Assembly (NCBI RefSeq): GCF_022844445.1
Contig: NZ_JALHLS010000001.1
Location: 124,001 to 188,000 of the forward strand
Direction of reading: 5' to 3'
DNA: 64,000 bases
Origin: Hyphomonas sp.
Lineage (GTDB): Bacteria; Pseudomonadota; Alphaproteobacteria; Caulobacterales; Hyphomonadaceae
Part shown: positions 38,307 through 47,376 of the stretch, one piece after another
How positions within the stretch are numbered: position 1 is the first letter of the stretch
Layout: every line of letters starts with the position of its first letter
Notes under the pieces: model-generated
What the model was told of the DNA's origin: nothing
Database searches by the model: none
What the model saw: the letters and a program-made list of their open reading frames with translations, nothing else
Translations under genes and position numbers: made by a program

Positions 38307-39236
38307 TCAAGCCGGCGCAAGCCCGCCGATTTCATCAAGCACGTAAGGGGTCGACTGGTAGGTCTGGTTGATCCAGTTGCCGAACAAGAGATGGGCATGG
38401 CTGCGCCAGCGGTTCAGCGGCGGACGGGCCGGATCGTCGCCGGGGAAATAATTATGCGGCACCGCGATCGAAATGCCCTGCGCAATGTCGCGCTCGTACT
38501 CTTCCTTCAGCGAGAAAGAATCATACTCGACATGGTTGAACATGTAGAGGCTGCGGCGCCCGCTGTCCTGCAGGAGGCAGGGTCCGGTCTGCTCGCAGTC
38601 TACGAGCAGGTCGAGCGCGGGGCGCGCCTCCACGTCCGCGCAGCGCACTTCGGTCCAGCGCGAGACCGGGATCAGGAAATCGTCCGAGAAGCCGGAGAGG
38701 AAGGGCGAGGCGGGCGCAAGGTTGCGCTGGCGGAAAACGCCGAAGGCCTTCTTCGCCAGCTGGTACTTCGGCAGGCCGTGGAAGTGATACGCCGCTGCCA
38801 TGGCGCCCCAGCAGATATAAAAGGGCGAATGCACATTCGTCCGAGTCCAGTCGAAAATCTGTGTCAGCTCGTTCCAGTAGGTGACGTCCTCGAAGGGCAT
38901 CTGTTCGATGGGCGCGCCGGTGACGATGAATCCGTCGAACTTCCGGTCACGGATTTCTTCCCAGGTGCGGTAGAAGCTGATCAGGTGTTCGGCCGATGTG
39001 TTGCGCGCCTGATGTCCGCCGATGCGGACCAGCGTCAGTTCCACCTGCAGGGGCGAGGCGCCGATCAGCCGGGCGAGTTGCGTCTCGGTGCGGATCTTGT
39101 TCGGCATCAAGTTGAGGAGGCCGATCTGCAGCGGCCGGATATCCTGCCGCACGGCGTCGGTCTCGCGCATCACGGCCACGCCCTCACGCTTCAGCGTTTC
39201 AGCCGCAGGAAGCGTATCGGGGATCCGGATGGGCAT
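38307..39236 (-). CDS. metA: Homoserine O-acyltransferase MetA, predicted acetyl-CoA specific
   Basis: The 309-residue enzyme activates homoserine for methionine synthesis. The catalytic Cys142 (YICWGAMA) and the His235/Glu237 pair (NHVEYD) are in place. At position 111 the sequence is TGAPIEQM with Glu111. Published work on MetA (Zubieta and colleagues) tied Glu at 111 to acetyl-CoA and Gly to succinyl-CoA, so the product is predicted to be O-acetylhomoserine although the gene name suggests succinylation. The gene is preceded by a SAM-II riboswitch. GAGGA lies before the ATG. Confidence 0.96.
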   Translation of the reverse strand: MPIRIPDTLPAAETLKREGVAVMRETDAVRQDIRPLQIGLLNLMPNKIRTETQLARLIGASPLQVELTLVRIGGHQARNTSAEHLISFYRTWEEIRDRKFDGFIVTGAPIEQMPFEDVTYWNELTQIFDWTRTNVHSPFYICWGAMAAAYHFHGLPKYQLAKKAFGVFRQRNLAPASPFLSGFSDDFLIPVSRWTEVRCADVEARPALDLLVDCEQTGPCLLQDSGRRSLYMFNHVEYDSFSLKEEYERDIAQGISIAVPHNYFPGDDPARPPLNRWRSHAHLLFGNWINQTYQSTPYVLDEIGGLAPA

Positions 39237-39327
39237 GGCAGACGTCCTCTTCGGCCCGCTTCAGGCTCTCAAACGCATCGCACTGGGGGAAAGGCAGGCC
39301 GCCGGTGGAGCTGGTCCCGCATCTCGG

Positions 39328-39383
39328 CCCTTTAGCGACTTGTTTAACGTGGCTGCAAGCCGGCCGGCCAAATCACCACGGAC
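39328..39383 (-). ncRNA. SAM-II riboswitch upstream of metA
   Basis: Read on the minus strand, the segment carries the SAM-II (metA motif) consensus in order: CGTGGTGATTTG, a GC-rich stem tip, GCTTGCAGCCACGTTAAA, then CAAGTCGCTAAAG. The outer stem CGTGG/CCACG and the downstream pseudoknot strand GCTAAAG are both present. It ends about 92 bases before the metA ATG. SAM-II forms an H-type pseudoknot on binding S-adenosylmethionine and lowers expression of methionine-synthesis genes. Confidence 0.95.
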
Positions 39384-39385
39384 GG

Positions 39386-39414
39386 GATTTAGTATGGCCG
39401 GAGCGCGGCGTCAA
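39386..39414 (-). promoter_or_regulatory. metA promoter, Caulobacter-type
   Basis: On the minus strand TTGACGC is followed after 14 bases by ACTAAATC. The alphaproteobacterial housekeeping consensus from Caulobacter is TTGACGS, 10-14 bases, GCTANAWC, so 14 of 15 fixed positions agree. Transcription would start at about 39379, exactly at the 5' edge of the SAM-II fold. The 302-base stretch between metA and the S9 peptidase thus holds this promoter, the riboswitch and the peptidase's own promoter region. Confidence 0.75.
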
Positions 39415-39538
39415 ATCCGGGGGCCGCCCATCCGGGCAGGTCCGAACAATCCGGGCCGAAAGCTGTCGCCGCCAGTTGTCTTTTCTCCTCTGGATTGCCA
39501 ATGATCCCTTTGTGTCAATCTTTGCGGAAGGGCTGAAC

Positions 39539-41500
39539 TTGAGACATTTGATCCTCTCACTGCTGGCGGCGTTCGCAGGCGCACTGCCCGCAAGCTCGGC
39601 CTTTGCTGACGTTCCCGCCCTGTACGGGCGGGCGGATGATGTGTGGGATGCCCAGATTTCTCCCAGCGGGCGTTATGTGGCGCTGGGTTGTAGCCCGGGT
39701 GGGTGGCCAGGGATCTGCGTGTTCGACGCGGAAGTGCCAGGTGACCCGCGTATCCTGCGCGGGCCCGAAGGAAACCGCATGCTGAACTTCTACTGGGCAA
39801 GCGACCGGCATCTCGTCAGCAATTCCGCTACCTTTGAACGGCTGGCCGTTTCAAGCGGCCTTCAAGACTTCGAGTTCCGAAGGGCGATTTCGTTTGATGT
39901 GACAACCGGCAAGGCCGTTATCCTGCTCGAGAATGTCGGCCTCTACGTCGACACGACCCAGGTCGTATCCACATGCTATGCGAAACCCGACAAGATCATG
40001 ATGCAATTGACCACGCGTCCGTCGGGAGATGCGCCCATCGGCAGCAAGATTCGTACGACCAAGGGCGGCTTTGTCACTGAGTACTACGAGGTGGACCTGA
40101 ATACCGGTCGCGGCAAACTGATGAAGTATCACAGCGATTCCGTCATCGATGTAGTCGTGGATCAGCACTGCAACCCGATCGTGAACGTGATTTACAATGA
40201 CCAGCGCGGCGAGTTTGCGCTCGAAACCGGAGACAAGAAGCGCCGCTTTTTCGAACTGAAGAACACGCCGGTATGGCCCATGGACGTGATGGGCCTGTCA
40301 GACGACCGGCAGAGCGTCGTTGTGCAAGCCGACTATGCTGAACACTACGGACTTCACCGCATCCGCCTGAGCGATGGCGCTATCGAGCCCATGAAAATTG
40401 ACGGTGAAGAGGTTGGCAATCTGGGGGTCCTGCGGGACCCCGTCACTGATGCGATCATCGGTTTCTCCTACATCGATGATCTGCCGATGCACACCTACAC
40501 CGACCCGCAGCTCGATACATTGCAGCAAGAGCTGACGGACATCCTGCAAATGAATGTTCGCATTGTCTCGATGTCGTCGGACAGATCAATGATGACCATT
40601 TCGGCGGAAGCCGCCGGCAAGCCGATACAGTACTTCCTGTATGACGCCGCAATCTCCGAGTTATCAGCTTTGGGTAACATCGCTCCGTACGTTGCCGTGC
40701 AGGAAACGGGCAGTGTAACCGAGTTCTCTTATGCTGCGCGCGATGGTCTGGAGATTTCAGCCTATCTGACCCTGCCGCCGGGCAAGAACACTGAAGACGG
40801 CCCGTTCCCGGTCATCGTGATGCCACACGGCGGGCCTGAAGCACGTGATTATGCAACGTTTGACTGGTGGCCGCAGGCTTATGCCGCCGCGGGTTATGCC
40901 GTTGTTCAGCCGAACTTTCGCGGATCGTCCGGATACGGACCTGACTTCCGGGATGCCGGCTTCGGCGAGTTCGGCGGAAAGATGATCGATGATATCGTCG
41001 ATGCCATTGGCTGGGCAGAAACGTCTGGCCTCTCAAAGGGCGGCAGCGCCTGCGTGCTCGGCGCCAGCTATGGCGGCTATGCCGCACTGATGAGCGCCCT
41101 TCGCGCGTCCGGAAAAGTATCCTGCGTCGTGGCCGTTGCTCCGGTCACCGACATATTCGCCCATATGGGGCGCTATGGTTCCGACTCGGCTTCCTACAAG
41201 TACTGGGAGCGCTATGTGGGAGGGAATAAATTCTCGACGCCGGAAATGCGCAAAAGCGTGAGCCCCGTGGCGCGGACGGCCGAGTATTCGATTCCGGTCA
41301 TGCTCATGCACGGAAAGAGCGACATGGTCGTCGAATTCTCGCAGTCCCAGAACTTTGCCAAAGCATGGGGTGCGCGTGGCGGACTTACCTTTGTGGAGAT
41401 GGAAGGACAGGACCATCATGTGCGAAGCACCAAAGCCCGCCACACCATACTGTCAGAAAGCCTCCGCTTCCTCGATGCAAACCATCCCGGCCGCCGCTGA
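39539..41500 (+). CDS. Prolyl oligopeptidase family (S9) serine peptidase, exported
   Basis: The 653-residue protein has a signal peptide (LRHLILSLLAAFAGALPASSAFA), a beta-propeller-like N-terminal domain of about 370 residues, and an alpha/beta-hydrolase catalytic domain. The catalytic Ser is in GASYGGYAALM, the Asp in MLMHGKSDMVVEFSQ and the His in EGQDHHVRS. Start is uncertain: TTG at 39539 has GGAAGG nine bases upstream, and a GTG at 39512 is the alternative. Family members cut dipeptides or short peptides in the periplasm. Confidence 0.88.
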   Translation: MRHLILSLLAAFAGALPASSAFADVPALYGRADDVWDAQISPSGRYVALGCSPGGWPGICVFDAEVPGDPRILRGPEGNRMLNFYWASDRHLVSNSATFERLAVSSGLQDFEFRRAISFDVTTGKAVILLENVGLYVDTTQVVSTCYAKPDKIMMQLTTRPSGDAPIGSKIRTTKGGFVTEYYEVDLNTGRGKLMKYHSDSVIDVVVDQHCNPIVNVIYNDQRGEFALETGDKKRRFFELKNTPVWPMDVMGLSDDRQSVVVQADYAEHYGLHRIRLSDGAIEPMKIDGEEVGNLGVLRDPVTDAIIGFSYIDDLPMHTYTDPQLDTLQQELTDILQMNVRIVSMSSDRSMMTISAEAAGKPIQYFLYDAAISELSALGNIAPYVAVQETGSVTEFSYAARDGLEISAYLTLPPGKNTEDGPFPVIVMPHGGPEARDYATFDWWPQAYAAAGYAVVQPNFRGSSGYGPDFRDAGFGEFGGKMIDDIVDAIGWAETSGLSKGGSACVLGASYGGYAALMSALRASGKVSCVVAVAPVTDIFAHMGRYGSDSASYKYWERYVGGNKFSTPEMRKSVSPVARTAEYSIPVMLMHGKSDMVVEFSQSQNFAKAWGARGGLTFVEMEGQDHHVRSTKARHTILSESLRFLDANHPGRR

Positions 41501-41536
41501 TACTGCTTTCAGTTTCCGGCAGGCAACCTGCGAAAC

Positions 41537-42349
41537 CTACTCCCCCGTCAGCTTGGGCGCGCGTTTTTCCTTGAAGGCGGTGACGGCCTCACGCCGGTCG
41601 GAGAGATAGTTTGATACGCTTTCCCAGCCGATGGAGGCATCCATCAGCTGAGCGGCAAGCGCGCGCAACGGAATGTTGGCCGTTGTCTTGGTCCAGCGTA
41701 CCGCCCATTTCGGGTTGGCGAGGATCTTCCCCGCGATCTCGTCCACTTTCGCATCCAGCTCTGATCCGGGTACGGCATAATTGATCAGACCAAGACGCTG
41801 CGCTTCCGAGGCGCTGAGCAAGTCTCCCGTCATCAGCAGTTCCTTGGCCTTTGCGAAGCCAATCAGCTGCGGCCAGATCAGAGCGCCGCCATCGCCCGCC
41901 ACAAGGCCGACCTTCACATGCGGATCACCGATCTTCGCCGTCTCATCAGCAATGATCACATCGCAGAGCAGCGCAATCGTCGCGCCCAGCCCGGCGGCGG
42001 CGCCGTTCATGCGGCAGAGGATCGGCTTTTCCATCTGCAACAGTGTGACGACGATCTGCTTGGCGTCCCAGCCGATCGCGCGGAAGCGTTCGGGGTGCGC
42101 GATCTGTTCTTCGAACCAGTCAAAGTCGCCGCCGGCGCAAAAGGCCCGCCCCTTGCCTGAAAGGATGATGAGGTCGCTCTCCGTATCCCGCTGCAGGCAA
42201 TTGAACACCAGCGCCAATTCGGTGTGCATCGCCTCATCCACACCGTTCACCGGATGGGACGAGGTGATAAAAGCCGTCAGCACACGGCCTTTCCGCTCAA
42301 AGGTGAAGCGTTCCCAGTTTTCCTTGGTGATGTCGTATGCCGCGCTCAT
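41537..42349 (-). CDS. Enoyl-CoA hydratase/isomerase family protein
   Basis: A 270-residue crotonase-fold enzyme with GRAFCAGGDFDWF and MNGAAAGLGATIALLCDV forming the oxyanion hole. The active-site loop PHVKVGLVAGDGGALIW has Asp where isomerase-type members do. It differs from the copy at 30449 over most of its length, so the two are not a recent duplication. GGAGGA precedes the ATG. The substrate is unknown. Confidence 0.88.
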   Translation of the reverse strand: MSAAYDITKENWERFTFERKGRVLTAFITSSHPVNGVDEAMHTELALVFNCLQRDTESDLIILSGKGRAFCAGGDFDWFEEQIAHPERFRAIGWDAKQIVVTLLQMEKPILCRMNGAAAGLGATIALLCDVIIADETAKIGDPHVKVGLVAGDGGALIWPQLIGFAKAKELLMTGDLLSASEAQRLGLINYAVPGSELDAKVDEIAGKILANPKWAVRWTKTTANIPLRALAAQLMDASIGWESVSNYLSDRREAVTAFKEKRAPKLTGE

Positions 42350-42463
42350 GGTGTCCTCCGGTATGTGTCTGGAAGCGAATCTAACCTGCTTGGCGGCAAA
42401 GTCACGGGGGATGACGGCTGCGCCGCCTCGCGCTAGGACAGCACATCAGCCGAAAGCCGCCCC

Positions 42464-42811
42464 ATGTCCCGCGACACCCTCTTCCTCCTCCCGCCTGGCT
42501 TTGCCGCGAATGGCCAGCGCGAGTTCTGCCCGGAATGCGCCGAGCTCTGGGGCGTGCTGAGCTGGTTTCCGGCGCTCAAGGAAGCGCTCGACATCGTGTA
42601 TGTCGGCATCGACCATCCCCGCGCCCCGATCACCGCCCTGCTCGGCGACGGGCGCCACAATGCCCCGACCCTCGTGCTGCATGCCGACAGCCCGCGCGCA
42701 GCAGGTGTTGTCTATTCCGAGGCGAACGGCCACACTTACCTGCCCTCTGCCCGGTCCATCGCAAGACACTTCGCCGCCTTGCACGGCACCCCGGTGCCGC
42801 GCGGGCATTGA
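42464..42811 (+). CDS. DUF3088 family protein
   Basis: The 115-residue protein has the DUF3088 pattern: RDTLFLLPPGF at the start, FCPECAELWGVLSWFP with a CxxC pair, and APTLVLHAD near residue 68. The fold is thioredoxin-like by general appearance (CxxC after the first strand and a cis-Pro-like PTLVL), and the role is not known. It diverges from the crotonase gene at 42349. Confidence 0.75.
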   Translation: MSRDTLFLLPPGFAANGQREFCPECAELWGVLSWFPALKEALDIVYVGIDHPRAPITALLGDGRHNAPTLVLHADSPRAAGVVYSEANGHTYLPSARSIARHFAALHGTPVPRGH

Positions 42812-42838
42812 CCCTGGCCGAAATGGCCAGACCCCAGA

Positions 42839-43402
42839 CTACTGGGCGGACGTGACCGTCACACTTTCAGGCGGCGCCTCGCCTGCCGCGAGCGTCCAGT
42901 TGATGATCACGCGGCGCACTTCGCTGCCCATTTCTCCGGTCGCTTCGTCGATGGTGGTTTCGTTGAGCTCGAGGTCAACCCGTCCGGGCGCATCGGACAG
43001 GACGCGATAGTCAATGAAGTTGCCAACAGGAAAGACGGCCCAGTCGCCGCCCGGGCTCATGTAAAACGCGACGTAAGTATACAATCCATTCGCCGCGGGA
43101 TCGCCGCCGGCGGTGCCGAAAAGCTTGACGCCTGGCGCGTCGCCCTGATTGTCGAGGAAATCGACCTTCACGACAGATGCTGCCGCGCTGGCATACTCCG
43201 TCGTTTCAACCACCAGCGCTTGCGGCTCGCCTTGAGGAACCAAAGCCTGCGGCACAGGGGCCTCAACTGCCGGCGCAGGGGCCTCCTGAGCAACGGTCTC
43301 TTCAGCAACGGTATCGACCGGCTTGGACACTGCTTCCGGCGCGCAAGCCGTCAACACGGCGGCAAGGCTGAAAGCTGAAATGGCGCTGAATTGTTTAGGC
43401 AT
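42839..43402 (-). CDS. Hypothetical lipoprotein
   Basis: Not recognised. Signal sequence with lipobox AVLTAC (Cys20). A Pro/Ala/Glu-rich linker of about 45 residues (EETVAQEAPAPAVEAPVP) then leads to a beta-rich domain of about 110 residues (VKLFGTAGGDPAANGLYTYV, VGNFIDYRVL, EVRRVIINWTLAAG). The linker could span part of the periplasm. GGAGAG precedes the start. Confidence 0.7.
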   Translation of the reverse strand: MPKQFSAISAFSLAAVLTACAPEAVSKPVDTVAEETVAQEAPAPAVEAPVPQALVPQGEPQALVVETTEYASAAASVVKVDFLDNQGDAPGVKLFGTAGGDPAANGLYTYVAFYMSPGGDWAVFPVGNFIDYRVLSDAPGRVDLELNETTIDEATGEMGSEVRRVIINWTLAAGEAPPESVTVTSAQ

Positions 43403-43532
43403 GAGCTAGTCTCTCCGGAGCGTGACGTCAGGTTACAACTAAGCGATTGCGCCGCTTCTGAACAGGGCCGGGCAGGCCACCTGCCCTGCGGTTCGGTTGC
43501 AGGACTTGCCTCCCGCAAGGGAAGACGCGTCT

Positions 43533-43555
43533 TGTGGCGGATCAAACTCGCCACA
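43533..43555. promoter_or_regulatory. Inverted repeat just before the nitronate monooxygenase ribosome site
   Basis: TGTGGCG and CGCCACA are 7-base perfect arms around 9 bases and end on the first base of the AGGAGA ribosome site. A smaller hairpin (CTTGC / GCAAG at 43505-43519) lies just upstream. It could be a repressor site or an RNA hairpin affecting initiation. Confidence 0.35.
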
Positions 43556-43566
43556 GGAGACCTCTC

Positions 43567-44505
43567 ATGCCCGCAGCGCCCGTGAAAACCCGCATCACCG
43601 AGATGCTCGGTATCGAAAAGCCGATCATCCAGGCGGCCATGGGCTGGATCGCCCGCTCGCAGCTTTCCTCCGCCGTCTCCAACGCCGGCGGCATGGGCAT
43701 CATCGAAACCTCGTCCGGCGAACTCGATGCCATTCGAGGCGAGATCAAAAAGATGCAGGCGCTGACGACCAAGCCCTTCGGCGTGAACGTCGCGCAGGCC
43801 TTCGTACGCGACCCGAACATCGTTCAGTTCATCATCGATGAGGGCATCCGTTTCGTGACGACCTCAGCAGGCGATCCAATGAAGTATACCGGGATGCTGA
43901 AGGAAGCCGGCCTCACCGTCTTCCACGTCGTCCCTTCCCTCGCTGGCGCACTGCGCGCCATCGAAGCGGGCGTGGACGGGTTGATTGTGGAAGGCGGCGA
44001 GGGCGGCGGATTCAAGAACCCTAAAGATGTCGCCTCAATGGTGCTGATCCCGCAGGTTTGCGAGAAAGTTTCCGTGCCGGTCGTTGCGGCCGGCGGCATC
44101 ATGGACGGGCGCACGATGGCAGCCGCCTTTGCGCTCGGCGCCGAAGGCGTGCTGATGGGCACCCGCATCCTCTCCTCGGCCGAAAGCCCGGTCCACGCGA
44201 ACTGGAAGGATGCCATCATCGGTGCCGATTCCACCGATACCGTTTTCCTGAACCGTCAGGGACCCGGCCCGGCTCTGCGCGCCCTGCGCACCGAGCGCAC
44301 CACGCGGCTCGAAAAAGAAGGCAGCCCCAACATCTTCGGCGAGTTTGCAGGTACGCAGGAAGTCTATTTCGGCGGCAATCTCGAAGCCGGCATCGCTCTC
44401 ACCGGGCAGGTTGCGGGTCGCATTTCAGAGGTGAAACCTATCGCGCAGATCTTCGAGGAAACTCTTGAGGAATACCACCGCGTGGTCTCCCGCCTGCCGC
44501 GGTGA
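43567..44505 (+). CDS. Nitronate monooxygenase (2-nitropropane dioxygenase family)
   Basis: The 312-residue FMN enzyme shows the TIM-barrel family pattern: EKPIIQAAMGWIA near the start, VSNAGGMGIIETSS, GVDGLIVEGGEGGG and VVAAGGIMDGRTMAAAFALGAEGVLMGTRIL for phosphate binding. The central VEGGEGGGF lacks the catalytic His of canonical class I nitronate monooxygenases ('EG.EAGGH'), so it may instead be an enoyl reductase-like or other member. AGGAGA precedes the ATG at 43567. Confidence 0.85.
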   Translation: MPAAPVKTRITEMLGIEKPIIQAAMGWIARSQLSSAVSNAGGMGIIETSSGELDAIRGEIKKMQALTTKPFGVNVAQAFVRDPNIVQFIIDEGIRFVTTSAGDPMKYTGMLKEAGLTVFHVVPSLAGALRAIEAGVDGLIVEGGEGGGFKNPKDVASMVLIPQVCEKVSVPVVAAGGIMDGRTMAAAFALGAEGVLMGTRILSSAESPVHANWKDAIIGADSTDTVFLNRQGPGPALRALRTERTTRLEKEGSPNIFGEFAGTQEVYFGGNLEAGIALTGQVAGRISEVKPIAQIFEETLEEYHRVVSRLPR

Positions 44506-44567
44506 GGCTGGCCTTGCCCCGTGAGGGTCAAATTCGGGTGAAAACCTGCTCTGGCTGCCGTTTTTTA

Positions 44568-44620
44568 TTGGAAATCGCTATCCCCCGGGGCTAAACACCC
44601 CGTCAAACTGCCATTTCCAA
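44568..44620. repeat. Inverted repeat upstream of the M3 peptidase gene
   Basis: TTGGAAAT at 44568-44575 and ATTTCCAA at 44613-44620 are perfect 8-base arms, with an inner CGGGG/CCCCG pair. The region lies directly before the ribosome site of the peptidase gene and would form a cruciform or 5' leader hairpin. Function unknown. Confidence 0.4.
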
Positions 44621-44631
44621 AAGGAAGACTG

Positions 44632-46812
44632 ATGAAAATGTCTGAAGCCCTAAAGGGCGGCGCGGCCGCTCTCGTTCTCGTCGCCACAGCCGCTTGCGGC
44701 GGCACTGCCGCCGACAAGCCGACCGCTGCCGTTGCCCAGATCGAGCTGCCGGAAATCACGGTCACCGACGCTGAGCTGGAAGGAAATCCCTTCCGTGCCG
44801 AATGGTCAGGCCCCTACGGCGTCCCGCCTTTCGCTGAGATCCAGACCGCGCACTTCAAGCCGGCCATCCTGAAAGGCATCCTCGAAGCCCGCGCTGAAGT
44901 GCAGGCCATCGTCGACAATACCGAAGCCCCGACCTTCCAGAACACGATCCTTGCCTATGAGCGCACTGGCCAGTCGCTGGCCAAGGTAATGGGCGTGTTC
45001 GGAAACCTCTCGAGCACCGACACCAACCCGGAAATCCAGGCCCTCGAAGCCGAAATCTACCCGATGCTGTCAACCGAGCGCGACGCCGTTACCTTCAATC
45101 CGAAAATGTTCGCTCGCGTGAAGGCCGTCTACGACCAGAAGGACCGCCTCGGCCTCGACGAACAGGACGCGCGCCTCCTCGAACTCACCCACCGCAACTT
45201 CATTCGGGCCGGCGCCGGCCTCTCGCCGGATGTCCAAGCCGAAGTCTCGAGGATCAACGCAGAACTCTCTGGTCTCACGACGCAGTACGGACAGAACCTG
45301 CTGGCAGCCTCTAAAGGCTTCAAGCTGGTGGTGACCGACGAAGCCCGCCTAGGCGGCCTCTCGGCTGACTTCAAGAATGCTCTGGATGCGGACGGCAACA
45401 AGACGTGGGAAATCGGTCTCGATCGCCCGGTCTTCGAAGGCTTCATGACCAATGCCGAAGACCCGGAGCTGCGCCAGCAGCTGTTCGACGGCTATCGCCT
45501 GCGCTCATCGACCGGCGAGTTCGACAACAACCCGCTGATCCTCAAGATCGCGCAGCTGCGCGCCAAGCGCGCCGAGCTGATGGGCTATAAGAGCCATGCC
45601 CACTACGTCATCGAGAACCGTATGGCGAAAACGCCGGAAGCGGCCATCGAATTCCTCGGCAAGGTTCTCGAGCCAGCGCTGAAACGCGCCGCCGAGGAAC
45701 AGGCCGACATGGAAAAGCTCGCTGGCCGTCCCATCACCGGTTCGGACTGGTGGCACTACGCGGAGAAAGTCCGCGCCGACAAGTACGCCTTCGACGAGAG
45801 TCAGCTGCGCCCTTACTTCCAACTCGACAATGTACGCGACGGCGCGTTCGAAGTGGCCGAGCGCCTCTTCAACATCACGTTGGAGCCCATCGAAGTTGCC
45901 GGCTGGCACCCGACTGTTGAGGCCTTCGACGTAAAGGACAACGCGACCGGCGAGCATCTCGGCCTGTTCATGATCGATATGTTCTCCCGCGATTCCAAAC
46001 GCGGCGGCGCCTGGATGAGCGGCTACCGCGAAGCCTCGGCCATCGATGGCAAGGTCATCCGCCCGATCATCACCAACAACATGAACCTTGTTCCGCCTGC
46101 GGAGGGTCAGCCGGCTCTCATGGACTACAACGGCGTGGAGACCCTTTTCCACGAGTTCGGCCATGGCCTGCACGGCCTGCTCACCACCATCCGCTACCCG
46201 TCCTTCTCGGGCACGTTCGGCGGTCCGGATTATGTCGAGTTCCCGGCGCAGGTAATGGAACACTGGGCCGGTGAGCCCATCGTGCTTGCCGAGTTCGCCC
46301 GCCATCACAAAACCGGCGAAGTGATCCCGCAAGCGCTCATCGACAAAATGAACAAGGCGGCAACCTTCAATCAGGGCTTCAAGACCACCGAGTACATCGC
46401 CGCCTCGCTGATCGACCTGCACTGGCACATGCTGACAGCAGAAGAGGCCGCCGCTATTACCGACGCGCGCGCCTTCGAGAAGTCCATCCTGGAGAAATAC
46501 AAGATCCCGGAAACGATCGAGCCGCGCTACCGCTCCACCTATTTCTCCCACATCTTCGATGGCGGCTACTCGGCCGGCTACTATTCGTACCTATGGGCGG
46601 AAATTCTGGATGCGGACGGTTTCGACGCATTCAAGCAGTCCGGCGACATCTACAATCCGGAACTCGCGGCCAAGCTGAAGAAGTGGGTCTACGAGTCTGG
46701 CGGCCTGCGCGAGACGGATGAGCTCTACCGCAACTTCCGTGGGTCTGATCCGGGCATCGAACCGCTGCTGCGTAACCGCGGCTTCGCCGAACCGGCACCG
46801 GCCGAAGGCTAG
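44632..46812 (+). CDS. M3 family metallopeptidase (oligopeptidase A/Dcp-like), lipoprotein
   Basis: A 726-residue zinc peptidase. The zinc site is LFHEFGHGLHGLL (HExxH) with the downstream Glu in the region near FGGPDYVEFPAQVMEHW. Other family blocks are DMFSRDSKRGGAWMSGYR and the C-terminal FDGGYSAGYYSYLWAEILDADGFDAF. Unlike cytosolic OpdA it has a lipobox (LVATAAC, Cys near residue 23), so it should act on short peptides in the periplasm, attached to a membrane. AAGGAAG precedes the ATG. Confidence 0.93.
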   Translation: MKMSEALKGGAAALVLVATAACGGTAADKPTAAVAQIELPEITVTDAELEGNPFRAEWSGPYGVPPFAEIQTAHFKPAILKGILEARAEVQAIVDNTEAPTFQNTILAYERTGQSLAKVMGVFGNLSSTDTNPEIQALEAEIYPMLSTERDAVTFNPKMFARVKAVYDQKDRLGLDEQDARLLELTHRNFIRAGAGLSPDVQAEVSRINAELSGLTTQYGQNLLAASKGFKLVVTDEARLGGLSADFKNALDADGNKTWEIGLDRPVFEGFMTNAEDPELRQQLFDGYRLRSSTGEFDNNPLILKIAQLRAKRAELMGYKSHAHYVIENRMAKTPEAAIEFLGKVLEPALKRAAEEQADMEKLAGRPITGSDWWHYAEKVRADKYAFDESQLRPYFQLDNVRDGAFEVAERLFNITLEPIEVAGWHPTVEAFDVKDNATGEHLGLFMIDMFSRDSKRGGAWMSGYREASAIDGKVIRPIITNNMNLVPPAEGQPALMDYNGVETLFHEFGHGLHGLLTTIRYPSFSGTFGGPDYVEFPAQVMEHWAGEPIVLAEFARHHKTGEVIPQALIDKMNKAATFNQGFKTTEYIAASLIDLHWHMLTAEEAAAITDARAFEKSILEKYKIPETIEPRYRSTYFSHIFDGGYSAGYYSYLWAEILDADGFDAFKQSGDIYNPELAAKLKKWVYESGGLRETDELYRNFRGSDPGIEPLLRNRGFAEPAPAEG

Positions 46813-46835
46813 GCATCCGCTCCCTGCTCCAAGCA

Positions 46836-46868
46836 AAAGCCCCGCCAGCAAATGGCGGGGCTTTTTTT
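46836..46868 (+). terminator. Rho-independent terminator of the M3 peptidase gene
   Basis: A 12-base perfect stem (AAAGCCCCGCCA / TGGCGGGGCTTT) with a short loop runs into a seven-T tract. Four A residues precede the stem, so it may also stop leftward transcription from ptsN. Confidence 0.95.
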
Positions 46869-46890
46869 GTCCGTCCTGGCTGGACCCGGC

Positions 46891-47355
46891 TTAGCCGCTG
46901 ACCGATTCCTTGCAGATCACTGCGCGGACATCCTCGACCGTACGTGCCTTGCGCAGGCCGTCGCGCACAGCGCTCTGGCGGAACACGCGGCTCACCTGAG
47001 CGAGCGCGCGCAGATGGTCCGCGCCGGAACCATCCGGTGCAAGCAGCATAAACACTAGATCGCAGGGGCGCTCGTCGATGGCTTCGAAGTCGACGCCGTG
47101 CAGCAGACGCATGAATCCGCCCACCGGCTTCTCGAGGCCGGGCAGGCGCGCGTGCGGGATGGCTACGCCTTCGCCCACGCCCGTTGAGCCGAGGCGCTCT
47201 CGTTCCATCACGGCGTCTTCGATCACCCGCGGGCCGATACCGGTCGCGACGCTCAGCGCCTCGCACAGGGCATGTATTGCCTGCTTGCGGCTGGGCACGT
47301 CCTGAAGCGGGATGATCACCCCGTTTTGCAGCAGGGCACTCAGATCAGTGGCCAT
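46891..47355 (-). CDS. ptsN: Nitrogen PTS IIA protein PtsN
   Basis: The 154-residue EIIA-Ntr protein is a phosphoryl acceptor from NPr, used in regulation (nitrogen, K+, PHB, stress signalling) rather than sugar uptake. The phosphorylated His is in GEGVAIPHARLPG, and the family block LRALAQVSRVFRQS lies near residue 115. The ATG at 47355 is preceded by hpf with a 21-base gap, the standard hpf-ptsN order. Confidence 0.94.
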   Translation of the reverse strand: MATDLSALLQNGVIIPLQDVPSRKQAIHALCEALSVATGIGPRVIEDAVMERERLGSTGVGEGVAIPHARLPGLEKPVGGFMRLLHGVDFEAIDERPCDLVFMLLAPDGSGADHLRALAQVSRVFRQSAVRDGLRKARTVEDVRAVICKESVSG

Positions 47356-47376
47356 CAATCTACGGTTCCGTGACAC

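Noticed and set aside
38246-38398. Extension of AmtB into metA
   Set aside because: The ATG at 38245 has GGGGAGG and a proper signal peptide; the extra residues are polar and overlap metA coding sequence.
38391-39335. 314-aa open frame antisense to metA and its riboswitch
   Set aside because: metA has all catalytic residues; the antisense frame has no motif and would cross the SAM-II element.
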